Position numbers and translations under genes: made by a program
Shown: positions 1 to 13,300 of the stretch, one piece after another
Layout of the letters: each line of letters opens with the position of its first letter
Numbering within the stretch: position 1 is the stretch's first letter
The notes under the pieces: generated by a model
Seen by the model: the letters and a program-made list of their open reading frames with translations, nothing else
What the model was told of the DNA's origin: nothing
Database searches by the model: none
Assembly (NCBI GenBank): GCA_037389465.1
Contig: JAZARR010000146.1
Coordinates: forward strand, 7,029,501 to 7,093,500
Length of the DNA stretch: 64,000 nucleotides
From: Baylisascaris procyonis
Taxonomy: Eukaryota; Nematoda; Chromadorea; Rhabditida; Ascarididae
Reading direction: 5' to 3'

Positions 1-2349
1 CTAGGGCAAGTGGTTATTTTATTCTGGTAAATTCTTGCTATGACTGCTGTCGAGGATAACAAACTAAAGTAGTGAGAGGGGTCGAAGGTGGGAGAGGGAC
101 AACGTGAAGAAACGTTACAAAAGGGTACATGAATGCTGCTAGTCTACAAATTTTTTGACCACCGATGTAGAGGTGATCGCCACTCACGCTGACAAAACTA
201 TCCATATAAACTAGTGAAAGGGACTCAATTATGAAAACGAAGATGAATGTAAAAATAGGTTTAAAAAAAAGCTAAAACTAGAAAATGAAATGCAAAAATT
301 GAAGAAGAGAACTGAAAAAAAAAAAGAGATATATGCGAAAATGAGAAAAGGCGCTTATTCGATATCACATATAATTAATTTCAAATGAAATTATAAGTGG
401 AAGAGTTGGATGTTGCATTGAGCTTGAAATGTGAGATAACGCCTAAATTGCGGTTACAGTTGTAGATAGAGCCTTCTCTAAGAAGGAGCATTTGTTTCGA
501 GCTGCTATTAGCAGCGCATTATAAATGGTGCAATTGATATCGCTATGATGTTTTTCGATCATAGATCTCATAACCTTTAAGATTCATTTAAATGTCGAAT
601 GAATATCAGCCAAAAAAAAAAGAAAAAGAAATTGTGCTGTATAAAGGTGATTATATTGTCAATAAGAAGTTTCTTTGTATGCTTCAAAGATCACAATAAT
701 CAGTGATAAGAGTTTTATTGCCCAAAAAATATATATTTCATTCCTCTCACGTTTTCTTCTCTTTTCACTCTATCTGAAAATTTTTTTTTAAAGAATGTAC
801 TCAAATAGCATAAAATAGTGCTGCGGTAACGGCAACTATTGCTGATGCACGTATTTTTGCATCTTATGATGTTTGATCAATGCATACGAATTTCTTGCAC
901 TAAAAGAAAGTTTAACGGAAATTTTCTATGAATCGATATTTTTTTTTATGTTAGTAATTAAAAAAATCTTAGAAAAAATAAATACTATTTCGCAACAGAC
1001 GACTGTCAATAGGGAACTATTTGATGTACTAGGGAACATATAGAAGTTTTTTTGGATTATCACAGCCCCTTTATCAAAGTCTTGTGTATAGAAAAACCAT
1101 TTCAAACTACGTGTGTCAACACCAAAGAAGGAGCATTTTAAAGCAAAACTGTCAATAAATAAAATGAGGAATTTTGATTCTCTCTTATTTCATGATAAAA
1201 TTTATCAATCGTCAGTTATTGCCGTTCGATTTCATTGACACAATTACGAGTTCAAAAATATTTTATTAATCACAAAATGACATCAAATAATATTCATAAA
1301 AAATTCAAAAAATATATCATTTCCCTATTTGCATAGAAAAAATAGAATAACCGGCAAAACAATTGAAATTTTGTACCATAAAAAAAACCTATCTTATTTG
1401 TCTCCTATATAAAATACTTTCTAAACTATAATTTCAGTAAAATTTTTGCCCGTATATTAGAACTAATGTAATAGTTGTATAATATTATGTAATAGTTATA
1501 TATTATTCAATTGTTTAGCACTTAATGATGATCATTTCTCATTTCAATAAAGCTTTAATTGTATCAACGATTCTTTAAATTTCATTTTTATGAATCGATT
1601 TTAGCGTTGCAAAATTTCACATATGCAGTATTATTGTTTTCATAGTATAATCTATAAAGAAATATAATAATAACATATATATTTGTGTTCCTGATCGATT
1701 AGAACACATCAACATTTCAGAACGATTCGATTTTCGAGTGCGAAAAAAAAACGAGATTATTCTCACACACTATTCATCCGTAATCTTATACAGTGGGAAA
1801 TTACGTTTAACTACCATAGCATTATTATAAATTCAAAAGGAAGCAGCTCCCAGATAGGTCTATTTATCTTTCATTTGAAATTCGAAACCCCCCCCCCCCA
1901 AATTAATGCAAGTGGCGATGCCACAAACATGACTAAACTATTGCATGCATTTCAGTTTGAAATCATACGGATTCGTTATCTTCCACATATTGCTTGATTA
2001 ATATTGAACACTGCGGATTACTTTCTTATTGGTGCAAATCCGGGAAAACTTCAGCTTCATCAATAGACAGATAGATTTGCGACTCTTAACAAACGAAAAA
2101 TGAAATCACCCACAATTTCGCTAATTCATTGTTGCAACTGAGGCTTTACAAAAATGAAATGACTTTTCTTAACTAATCATATTATACTAATTAGGTGTTC
2201 ATCTCAAATCACTTTTAGATCCTTTATATCTATTCTGAAAATAACGCTTGTCTCCCTTCCGCTGGTTCATTGAGGCATTGTTTAATATGAAATGCATTAT
2301 TTAAATATTAAATTAAGTAGTTAATAAGCTAGCTAAATTGCTATTTTAC

Positions 2350-2545
2350 TAGTGTTTGGAATGGGGCCTCCGTGAACGAGCGCCTCAGCCCTGTGAAATG
2401 ATGAATCATATCCCCGTAGGGGTTGGAGAGCGTTTTGCCTCTATGTCAGAATCTTCCGCGCGAGCGGGAGAGTTTCGGACAGCTGGACCCCTCACGGGAC
2501 GGAAGGTTGGAAAATGCCTGGTCCAGTCACGAGACTTTTGACTTA
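2350..2545. other. Isolated GC-rich island
   Basis: About 195 bp of clearly higher GC content with abrupt edges lies in otherwise AT-rich DNA. It contains short CG-rich words and a 61-codon frame on the plus strand that begins at a TTG, not an ATG. I see no tRNA or rRNA signature and no recognisable peptide. It may be a fragment of a repeat or an old insertion; a second island of similar look is at 44590-44800. Confidence 0.4.
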
Positions 2546-2959
2546 GTTCATGCTATTGTGCCGTATCGTTTTCATGAGAAGCTGCAAAAGGAATAATTTT
2601 TCGAAAAATTGCTGTTTTGGAGTATTATTGGCAATTCGTTTGATATAGAAATCATGGCCGAAGCCCAAGAGATGCACATTTTTGTCAAACACAATTACAT
2701 GCTTGGTTAAATGCATATGGCAATAAAATTAAGGAACTATTTACAAAGAAAGAGTATTCACCTCGTAGCTAGTGATTAGGGACTGCGATAATTTTATTTC
2801 TGATGTTATGTTCCTTATGACGAAGAAGAGTGCTTAGGGTGCATGATGGGTACGAGCGAGGCGACCAAAGAAAGTACACAAAGTGATGGTGACAACTATC
2901 AAGCACACTCTTATATAGGGAGGCGAAGCGCATGACGATATAGGGATATATGTGCAATT

Positions 2960-3200
2960 TTTCAAAGTTTTATAAAGGAAAAAACAAATGTATATGTATA
3001 TTTCAATTAAAATTTATGGCTTTATAGAGGAGAAAACAAATTTGTAAGCAGATCTTTTATAACATGCTTAAAAATTTTATGAAAGTAAAACAAATATATA
3101 GATAGACTTTATTAAAAATTACAGTATTATAAAAAAAATAAATGTATAGGTAGACTTTTAGAAGTTCTGGAAATTGGTCTAGTAGAGAAAAACAAATACA
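2960..3200. repeat. Degenerate AT-rich tandem repeat
   Basis: Several imperfect copies of a roughly 50-70 bp phrase follow one another. Each has a TTTTATA-like start, an AAAACAAAT core and a TATAGGTAGACTTT-like tail (for example around 2970, 3025, 3085 and 3140). Copy boundaries are fuzzy and no gene is associated. Confidence 0.4.
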
Positions 3201-5389
3201 AAGATGTGCCTTGAATTATTTTAAATAGTATTTGCTTAAGTAAAGAGTAAGTAAAACCGAATAGACGTCATAAAAGTTTTTGAAAAAATAGAATAGCGTA
3301 TAAGCTAGTAAACTTGTAGTTAGATAAAATCGTACACGCATGAGTAAATGAATGCATTGATTCATAGATCGAAAGCGGTGAAAGTGTTATACTGAGATAA
3401 TTCTGACGTAAAGTCCTTTATCTGCATAACGTTAGTATAGAGCCAGAGGAATATGGTACTCTGGGAAAACGAAATTAAGGAATAAAAGAAAAAAAATTTT
3501 CTAAAGCAAAAGCAAATATTACACGTGTATGAGCAGAGACGCAACAGACGACTGTTAGTAGACTAGATTGCTGTTAAGAATGCAAGAAGTAAATTGCCTA
3601 TGAGAACAAAAGGTGACCACGTTTCGGCCCTTATCCGTGTATTTGAGTTGTGCTCTGACCATCATCAAAACGAAACGCATAACCCTGTTAGTATAAGAAA
3701 CTATATAGGCAGCTTAGCTAAGTTTGGAGAAAATTAGGAAGGAGCGAAAAGAAAGGAACTCTTATCTGAATAAATGAAAAATGTATAAGAAAAATTGTAG
3801 TAAACATAAAAGTTGTATGCGACAACACTGACATCATCACCATAGTCCGAAATAATAAAGGAAAGTCAAAGTTTACGGACGCTAAAAGAAAACTAAAGCG
3901 AAGACAAAGGTACGTTTAGAACTTATCTATAAATTTAGGTACAGAATATACGCTAGGTTAAAACTTAGTACATATTGAAATATATAGTCGAAAGAAGTGA
4001 AACCACAAACATAAGCGATGATGACTGATTATCGATAAATCTGAGTGCAGATGTTGGCGGCATCTAGCTAATATTGGGAACACGTAGAGCAATATTTATT
4101 TGATCTATATTTAATGCTCTACCAATCGAAGTAATATGAATAACATTTCCAGCTCAATAAAACATTCTCAAGAAGAAATACTAACATAAAGTATTAAGAC
4201 AGAATGCTAATACTAATACAGAAATTGAAATTTCGTTACAAGTAAAAATAAATGCATAGGTGAAAGATGGAATATATAAGTTATAGAATAATTTAATATT
4301 ATGATCTAAAATTATGTGAATAAATATTTCGTCGAGAAATACAGTATTGAAAAGTGATAATCAATAAAATCTTGGTATACATTGTTAAAGTGATCGTTCG
4401 ATGAAGTGTTAACAAAAGTAGAGCAATATTTATTTAATGCTAAACCTATAGAAATAGTTACTTTATATAACTAACATTTAGAATTATACAAACAAAAAGG
4501 ATTTATGCAATACGAGTGGTTAATAAGCGTAAAAAACTTAAGCGCATGAAGGATTTCGTTAATTCAAACTTTTGATATCCTCTCTATAAGGACAGACAAA
4601 TTTATACACTAATTCTAGTTTGCTAATTAAAGCTCTATATAAATGTTTTCCTGCCTAAAGTATCGCCCGTTTGTAAAACTCATTAATGAAAATTCTTTTA
4701 ATGCGGCTTATAGTCAAGTCAACTATGGGAAAGTTTTGAAATTATCTACACTAATACGCTTGGTTCGAGCAATTTGCAAAATTAACTTCCTTAAAGGCTG
4801 TTCTACATCCTCCGTAATACGCCGCGTATGTTTGTTACTAATACGTCTGAATTTGATACCTTTCTTGAAGACATTTTTAAGACTTAATTATATGCAAGTT
4901 ACCTATAAACATATGCTGTAAAGGTTGGTAAATGAATTGTGAATTATGACAATCGCAAACGTTTTGCATAAACCTATACAGAGATTCTGAATGTTAGTTT
5001 AACATATTTAACGTTTTATTTTAGTTATAGAAATATCTGCCCGATTACTTTATCGTAAGAGAAAGTTATTTGAATCTTGTGGGCATTATGAGTTATTTTA
5101 ATTAACTCATTTTTGATGGCATTGTCATTAAATATACGATTATAATTAATATTTTGGTACCAAATCCAGGGAATTGCATATAAAACTTAGTTTGCATATT
5201 TTGAGTAGTTTTAAATATATTTCTATGCACTATATACATTTTACACACAAAAAAAATGATTTCATGCCTAGTACTGTTACTCTTATTAAGTATAGTTAAA
5301 ATATAACCATTTAAAGTGTACGGTTACTTTGTTGATATAAATCTCTAAGGAAATTATAAACGTTCTCTGCGTTATTTAAACGAATAGTT

Positions 5390-5458
5390 TTATTGCTAAA
5401 GTCATTTATAAAATTTTAATTTCTTTATTGCTAAAGTCATTTATAAAATTTTAATTTA
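5390..5458. repeat. 34-bp tandem duplication
   Basis: Two head-to-tail copies of a phrase containing TTATTGCTAAAGTCATTTA, almost identical, occupy this stretch. It looks like a simple recent duplication in intergenic DNA. Confidence 0.75.
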
Positions 5459-5746
5459 TAATTTTGCTGTTTTCTCTCCTTTTTCCGTGACTATATTTAG
5501 AAATTAATTCATAATTTTCGAAGTATGGAACATTTGCGCTGTTTTCTTTAAATAATAGATCTGAAATATTTCTAATATCGTTAATATTATCATTAAATCC
5601 CATTGGATAAATTGCCCGTAATAATTTGATCCAAAATAGCTCTAATTCGAGTAGATATTTATTATCGTTGATTTTTTCCAATATATCAACTCTAATGTGC
5701 TCTATGCCGTGGCTAACTTTATTGGAAATGCTTGTAGAAATAATAC
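5451..5746 (-). other. Coding-like open frame, unknown
   Basis: A minus-strand frame is open for nearly 100 codons from about 5746 down to a stop at 5451, longer than expected in DNA this AT-rich. Its composition looks protein-like (for example LELELFWIKLLRAIYP). The first ATG is at 5681, and a splice-donor-like GTAAGT lies near its upstream end. I recognise no family. It may be a single exon, a decayed insertion or a chance frame. Confidence 0.25.
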
Positions 5747-7346
5747 TTACGCTTGGTTAATAGTGGCTATTATGCTGCCAGATAATGTTATATCGTCCCA
5801 TCCGTTCATTATTATTGGCATCGTGCCAAAAAAATTTGACTATTGTTGTAATTGCAAACAAGTGATGTGAAATTGTATTATGTCCAATTCTTCTCCAAAT
5901 AGGGTAGAAATATGGGGAGAGAAAAGGTTTTTACGTAAGTTAATTGATGGAATAAAAGAGACTTTCAATAAAACTTCCCCGAATAGTAATGGAAGAGGGC
6001 GAAATTTGCTGGAATATCATAAAGAAGCGGTCGACTTTTTACTACATCTTCGAGCCAGCTGTCATTAAAATCTAAGGCAATAAACACCCTCAACCAATGG
6101 GTAGTGGCATAGAGCAGAGAAGATTTTATGATTTTTATGATTTTAATTTAAGAATTTGTTATCTGCAGTTATTATTTATTTATTTTTATTATTATTATTC
6201 GTTTATAGAGGTCATTTTTAATTTAGTTATTTGTTATTTATTATTACAAATATTACTCATTTAGCTGCATTTGTTTGCTATTTATTTGTATTTATTTATT
6301 ATTATTTTTATTTTTATTTTTTTTTGATCGCGCAGATCATAACACAGATATTGTTTAATTTTTTTTTTATTATAATGATATCGATTATTGAATTATTTTG
6401 TTAGATAGAAAATTTTTGAAAATTTTTTGCAATTTTTTATCGCTAAATAAAAGCTAATGAATGGCCTAAAATTTGAATAATTATGAAATTAGACTTATCT
6501 AATGAATTGTTCCATCTGACGTATAAAACGATCGCTAAGTCATCAAAGAAAAAAACCGAAACAATTTTGTTTTATATTTGCCCTTAATTTTTATTTTATA
6601 GCCGAAAACTTTTTCCCAAACCTTTGCGCTACTCTTTGTAAGGATCTTGATTAAATCCGGTGATGCTTTTGTTCGAATGTGACCTTGTTTAATCCGGAAC
6701 ACTCTTTTCATTACACTGGCTGATTGTCATTCATGATATTTTTCTTCTTCTTTCATTTTTGGCGAGAACGAATAAGTCGATCCGTCGAGCTAAGAGTAGG
6801 TTCGAGCATTCAGATTTGTTTGCGCTAAAGTGGACGGAACAAGGGAAAAAGGTAGTGAATGACGTATAAGTTATGCATTTGATCGTAAAGAATGGTGTGA
6901 AGATGTGTATTACTTTTCCTTGATATTACTTGAACCATGGATTGATTCCCTCGATATTGTGCATAAAATTGCTTTCTAGAGTATTTTTAAGACAAACTCA
7001 TTAAAAGCCTAGGCCAGCAGAAGTAAGAAAAATAAGCAGAGTGACGTAAGACGAGTGAGAATTGCCTCAGTAGTGCTTGGCGATCAATGCTGCTTGCTTG
7101 CTTTAACTGAGCATTCGAAATGCTTTTTTCACATTTGCGGCGATTTTGATGCTTGTTTTTGCATCACCTTTTACTTTCATATTAAATCCAGTGTTTTGCA
7201 ACGAGTTTTATTCCCTTATTGTGCGTATTAATTCAACGGAAAAAGGCCATCGAACTCGAGCCTACATTCCTTACACACAACTTTCACGAACAGGAAGCAT
7301 AACCCATATGAATTATTCTTTCTTCATTTATGCAATTGGTTTTCAG

Positions 7347-10300
7347 CCGTTGCAGCATCCAATGATGGCGGATGTTTCGATAGATAAGGATCGTGATGAT
7401 CGTTGGCGGGATATGCACAGATTTACGGATCGCAAATCTGTTTTCGCACATCCTGCATTTCAGCCCGGTGTTCAAGTGCGTTGCACTATCTTTCACTTCT
7501 TTATCGAGCACCGAACAAAATCTTTGCATAGTTCTTGGTTACTATGATGACCTGGAAGGAACATTCACTGCTTTTGTGAGATCTTTTGCAGCTGTATAAA
7601 AGGACTTTGTTATATGCCCAGCGTGTTTATTTTAATTGCTACCACCCAGTACATCGTGGTTGCATATTTGGTCAAATGCTACCATCGTGCTGCTCTTAAG
7701 TTACATAACTTAGGTATATATCATGGTGTTTTAGCGGAATATAAATTTAATCTCGGATGGAGAAGAACACAATAAAAATTCATCATTATATAAGGCTAAT
7801 TATTGTGGTTACCAAAGGCATTTCGCAGAAGTATTGAAGCCAGATCTTTACTCCGAAATCCTTGGTAAAATTCAAGGCCTGTTGAAACTAACAATCTTAG
7901 CATCGTTCACTGAAAATCTTTTGAAAATCAATACCTATTTACAACGTTTATTGCATTACTTTAGTGTTATTTGATAGTTGTTTGATTGTGAACTCTCTTT
8001 GCAATTATCTATGTTTAATGCACTAAAAGAAAGCAATAATTTTGCAGAATTTGGAAGCGGTACACAATTGCCGCGTTCTTGTTGCGGGTGCTGGTGGTTT
8101 GGGATGTGAACTGCTCAAAAACTTGGTAAGCTATAATATGCTTAGGTGGATGGCATACACTATATAAATCTAACCAATGTTCGATAAAGTTTTTAAAGAC
8201 TTGTGCTTATTAAAAAAATCGAAATATTATGCTAGATTAGAGGATAATTCAGAGACACGATTAAGTGAAGAGCTGTAGCTAGCGCTCATTTAGACAGTTG
8301 AAGAAACCAATATCAGGACTGAAGACCATCTCATTACTTTCATGCATATTTCTTCACCTTCTCATCTATATTTCATCAATTTCAGGCTCTTAGCGGGTTT
8401 CAAAAGCTTCACGTCATTGATATGGATACCATAGAATTGTCGAATCTCAATCGTCAATTTCTTTTCCGGTTCGTTCCATTCTACTTTTCTATTCCAAACT
8501 TCATTTTATTATGTAGTGAGTATATCCGAAAAAAAAAATTCACTGTTGTCATAGGGAGTTTATTCATAGGAACGCTTAATTCCGTTTCCTAAAAGTTCTC
8601 AAGAATCATAGATGAACTTACTTCCTTCTCGCCATTTCCATGATCCATGCCCTCCTTTCCCTCCTTCTTTCCCAATTTCAACCTTCTTTATAAAATACGG
8701 CATCTGAATATGCCCGCTCCATATCTTCGAATGTTTTACTCTTTTTCAGTTTTGTCGATCGATGTAGTAGTTGTGCTGTGCAGAAGTTCCTTTATTTGTA
8801 TAGCTGACAATTTTAAGGGAATCTGATATTGGCAAATCAAAAGCGGTTATTGCGGCCGATTTTGTGAGACGACGCGTTCCAGGATGTGAAGTTGTTCCGT
8901 AAGTTACATATGCTATGACATTTTGAACGATAGCAGTACAATCTTCCGTACAATTCGAAGAACATATGAAGAAATTTTTTAGAAATCAGAAGAGAAATAG
9001 AGGTGTTCATGAACAGCTTCATATTTACTCATTCTAGGTCTTTCAAATGTCAACAAATTTGTCTTCCTTTCCCGTAAAACCCATAAACTGTCGTAGTTTG
9101 AAGTTTTGATTTTTTTTTCTCACTAATTCAGTTTAGTTTCATGCATAAATAAGATTTTTATCCAGGCATAATTGCAAGATCCAGGATAAAGATGACAATT
9201 TTTATCGATCGTTTGATCTTGTTATGTGCGGCCTTGACTCAGTCGTAGCAAGGAGGTGGCTCAACGCCAAGTTGGTCTGTTTTTGTGTATTCTTTTGTTG
9301 CTTCATTTTCAGTAGAAGCATCTTATTGACTTCTCAAAAAAAAAGCATTAATCCAGCAGGAAAGAAGAGTTTTTGAGGGTTATAATAGCAGCCATCTAAA
9401 ATGCATCTAGCAATCGCGTTTGAAGTGAGTGGAATATAACTGGTGTGTCAGGTGTTTTCGTCCATGTGTTTCTTGCTACCTGAAGCACTTCTTCAAGGGA
9501 TCTTCTCATTGTTAGGCAAAGAAATCTTCCCCTGCTTGCAGGAGTCGATTTCTGTCCACCTGTCCCCCTGTAGGAGTATACTTCGTCATACTCTTTGATA
9601 TTTGCTGCAACGCAGTCATCTGAAACAACCACTTTGCGATCCGTACTGTTAACTTATATCTGCATCATTCGCTCAAGTTCATGTTTTAGTTGTGTGTCAA
9701 AAAATTAAGAAACTTTTTTTGCCGGATAAGTATGGATAATTTGCAAGAAACGCCTTCCAACTAGCGCAGCATCATTAAATTTCTGGGTAGTGGATGCGTA
9801 CAGCCAGTGGAAACCCACACTCGCATACAACAGATGTCCTCTCTCAGTATCAGATCTACTTTTAGATAGCTGACTTTCGCCGGGACAAAGTTCGATCCAT
9901 GATGGAATTTATCCAGATAGGCCACCTAAGGCGATCAAATTTTTTGAAACAGTTGTTTCTGTGAAAAGAATGGTAAATCACAACTGACAAATTTCTTACC
10001 GAAAAATGAAAAAGGTAACAGAGCTATCAGAAGGTTGCATCAATACCGTTCTTCACGACTATCTGAATCTCAGTTAAATGTCTGGAAGCTTATTGCTGAT
10101 AACCCTTTTTTCGGCGCAGAAAGAAGATCGAGTGGTCCACGATAAAGAGATATTATAGCCCTTTGAAAAGGACAAGAATTTTCTTATTAGGTTCGTAACT
10201 GATAATTTATTCGTCACTTAGCTCCGGAATCAGGAACCTGCAAACAATGAGGACATGTTTTGCTTCGAAAGAGGTCATACATTGATCGCGGCTCTTAGAT

Positions 10301-13300
10301 GGGAACGTTATAGTGTCAGCTATATAATTTATCATTGATGGATTGAAAACTTTCCTTAAAAACAAATTCCAAACCTGTGACCAATTCGGATTGCCGGCAA
10401 ATGCTTCAAGGTTTCTCATGAATAATAGATGGTCTTCTTAATTCTGACTTTAGGTAAGCTTAGTGGATTTCGATAAAGATGGCAATCCGACTGGAATAAT
10501 CCCTCTAATCGATGGTGGAACGGAAGGCTTCAAAGGAAATTCTCGTGTAATTCTGCCAACTATGACTGCGTGTATTGAATGCACTGTCGATCTCTATCCT
10601 CCTCAGGTGTTATATTAGACGTTACCTGTTGGCGTTTAATTGGCACAGCATCGAGAGGAGCCTAGTTGAATTATTTTCTCGAATCGTAATGGGTCGCCGG
10701 CACAAAATATCGCATTGCCGGAGTGTTGAAAATCACAATTCATTATTTACATCTATTTAACATTTTTTGCTTATTCGGTGCAAGTTTATTCACTACTGAA
10801 GAAGTGAAGTTGCCCAGTTGTTACCATAAAATGAAAAGTTTATTGCCATAAAAGAGTAAGTAAATTGTATGTGAGGAGAAAGTCGAGAAAATTTGAATTA
10901 CATTAGTTGAGAGCGACGTATATAGTAACCTTATAAGAATGGTGTTAAATTGTAAAGGTAACATTGTGCATCTCTTTTTAATTGAAATATGATAGGAATG
11001 CACTGAATCGAAAACTTTGTAATTTAGCAATTTTTTTCAAGAAACTTTCATCTATCAAATAATTCGAAGTGGAATAGTAATTATTTAGGTCAATTATCCA
11101 TTATGTACGATAGCGAATATGCCTCGCCTTCCAGAGCATTGCATAGAATATGTGAAGTTGATTCAATGGCGTTCCGATAGACCGTTTAATGGTAAACTTC
11201 TTTGCTCTTTTTCGTTGTGAAGAATATAATCTTGATTTACTCAATATATAGTTTTTTTTTTTGCTGCTTTGAATTATTGCTTGATTAGATGGTACGTACC
11301 ACGAAACTATATATTTACTAATTGATTTTGCACCCCATTGTCTTGTAATTCATTTTGCCTTTCGAGCCGATATTTCTGCAGAATAAGTTAAGGAAACATG
11401 TGTGGAACTGGATAATATTTTCCCCCGGATAATATTATCTAGTTCCACTCCTCTCTTTCCAAATCATTTTTATAGGCTTTCCTCCTTCCGTTTATTCTCT
11501 ACTTCTCTCCAAAATATAAATTTATGTGAAGAAATAATATACCATGTTGATGTAATCATTCTTAGTAATGTTACTTCAGTTGCTCGAGGGCAACCCACTG
11601 CAACCCACTGTTCGGGGTAGTCGAGGCTGTTTTGCTTTTCTCGCTTCAACGCGGCGTTGTCGTTTGTAGGGCTTCTGAAATTGCTCTCTCTTTTGTGGCC
11701 GTAAAGAGTGGTCCTACTCTTCCAAGCTCCATGATCCCGGCTTTACTCTTACTCATCTCTAGAATAAGATGTCTGAGAGTTCATTTTAACTTCCTCCCTT
11801 CTCCCTCTCCCCGTCGATTTCTAATGTAATTGTTAGGTCGTAGTTTATTTGTTAGGGGAAGCGCTGGATACAGACAAGCCAGATCATGTCCAGTGGGTCT
11901 ACAAGACTGCGTTGAAGCGAGCACAAAAATTTGGAATCGAGGGCGTAGATCTACGACTAACCCTAGGAGTGCTGAAAAGGGTCATTCCTGCAGTTGCATC
12001 GACGAACGCCGTTATTGCAGGTTTGTGATTTGAGCTTAACGTTTTACGTGATCTAGTATATGGTGATACTGAAATCCACGCTATCTTTAGTTGGTCATTT
12101 TATAAGTATTGGCGGCGTTTTAGCACTAGAAGAGTTGTCGCAAAAAATTTCTCTAGCAGCAAAATCGCAGAATAAAGGAAAAAATTGATGCGTTTATCTT
12201 AGATCCTTGTTTTACCGATTGCGGTAATATACTTTACTACGACATTCTATCACGCATATATTAGCTTGACGCTTGATATTCATAAAGCAGTGACTTCATT
12301 GAGTTGACGCTACTCGATAGCAGTTTAAATTACGCAGTATTTTTGAACCCCGTCCATGTCAGTAAGTTGTATCTGGTTGTCGCGTTTCATGGAAGAGGAT
12401 TAGACAACTTGAAAAAAGAGGTGATATCGTTTTTGTGGTTGAATGATCGTATGATCGAGAATAGAGAGTGGCGACATCTACATGCTTTCGTATTAAAGAC
12501 GAGGTTGAAGGCATCATAAAAGTGTAATATGTTGTGCTTGTATGATGCTTATTTAACTGCTTCTTGCATTGCAGCATCATGTGCATTGGAAGCAGTCAAA
12601 CTTGCTTCAAAGTTGGTTTTTTTTCTGCTGATTTCTTTCCATATTTCATGTGATTCATCCACTTTTTGTGTTATTTTTCTGCTTATTGCTAGCGAATAGT
12701 GCAGAAAATATAACATATTACACTATACAAAATCTAACTATTGCTGTTGTTCACATTGTCTGATGCTTTCGTTCATGCGATTTCTTCTGACTTCACATCG
12801 AAGATACAATTGCTAATAATGCTAGGATACAGAAAGAGCGTGAATTTTTAGCTCATACAGTAATTCTAAAGCCACATTTGAATGAGATAGCATACTGTTG
12901 ATAGAAACGCGGTGCAAGGGAATTGTCGTTTTAATTGACATTCGGTTGATGTATTTGTGTAAATGGTGCAGAGTAATCGTGTTAGGATTTTTGAAATTTT
13001 AAATTATAAGTGTGTGATGTAGCTAAGAGGTTACGGTGTATGTCATTACAGCTACGGTATATCATAAAGGTACAAATCCAGTATTTATTAAGGTAAGTTT
13101 AAATTTTCCAGTGGTGAACCAATAGAATCACAAGCAATACGAACCATTTGAATTGCCATTTGAGTGTACTCTGCTACAAAATCGAATTTAATTCATTAGT
13201 AATTGTCTGTTTTAAGTCATAAAGCGTTCTTTGTGGGCATTTTTGAACAGTTCCATATGCTTCAAACTTTTTCTATAATACTTTTAATGGTGAGTGGCGG

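Larger units (their letters stand above)
1..7346. other. AT-rich intergenic region, no convincing gene
   Basis: The sequence is very AT-rich with many A and T runs and a C homopolymer near 1889-1899. Open frames here (for example 4643-4921 + and 5880-6068 +) have AT-driven composition and no recognisable domain. The only stretches that stand out are the GC island at 2350-2545, degenerate repeats at 2960-3200, a tandem duplication at 5390-5458, and a coding-like minus-strand frame at 5451-5746. They are listed separately where they can be described. Confidence 0.6.
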
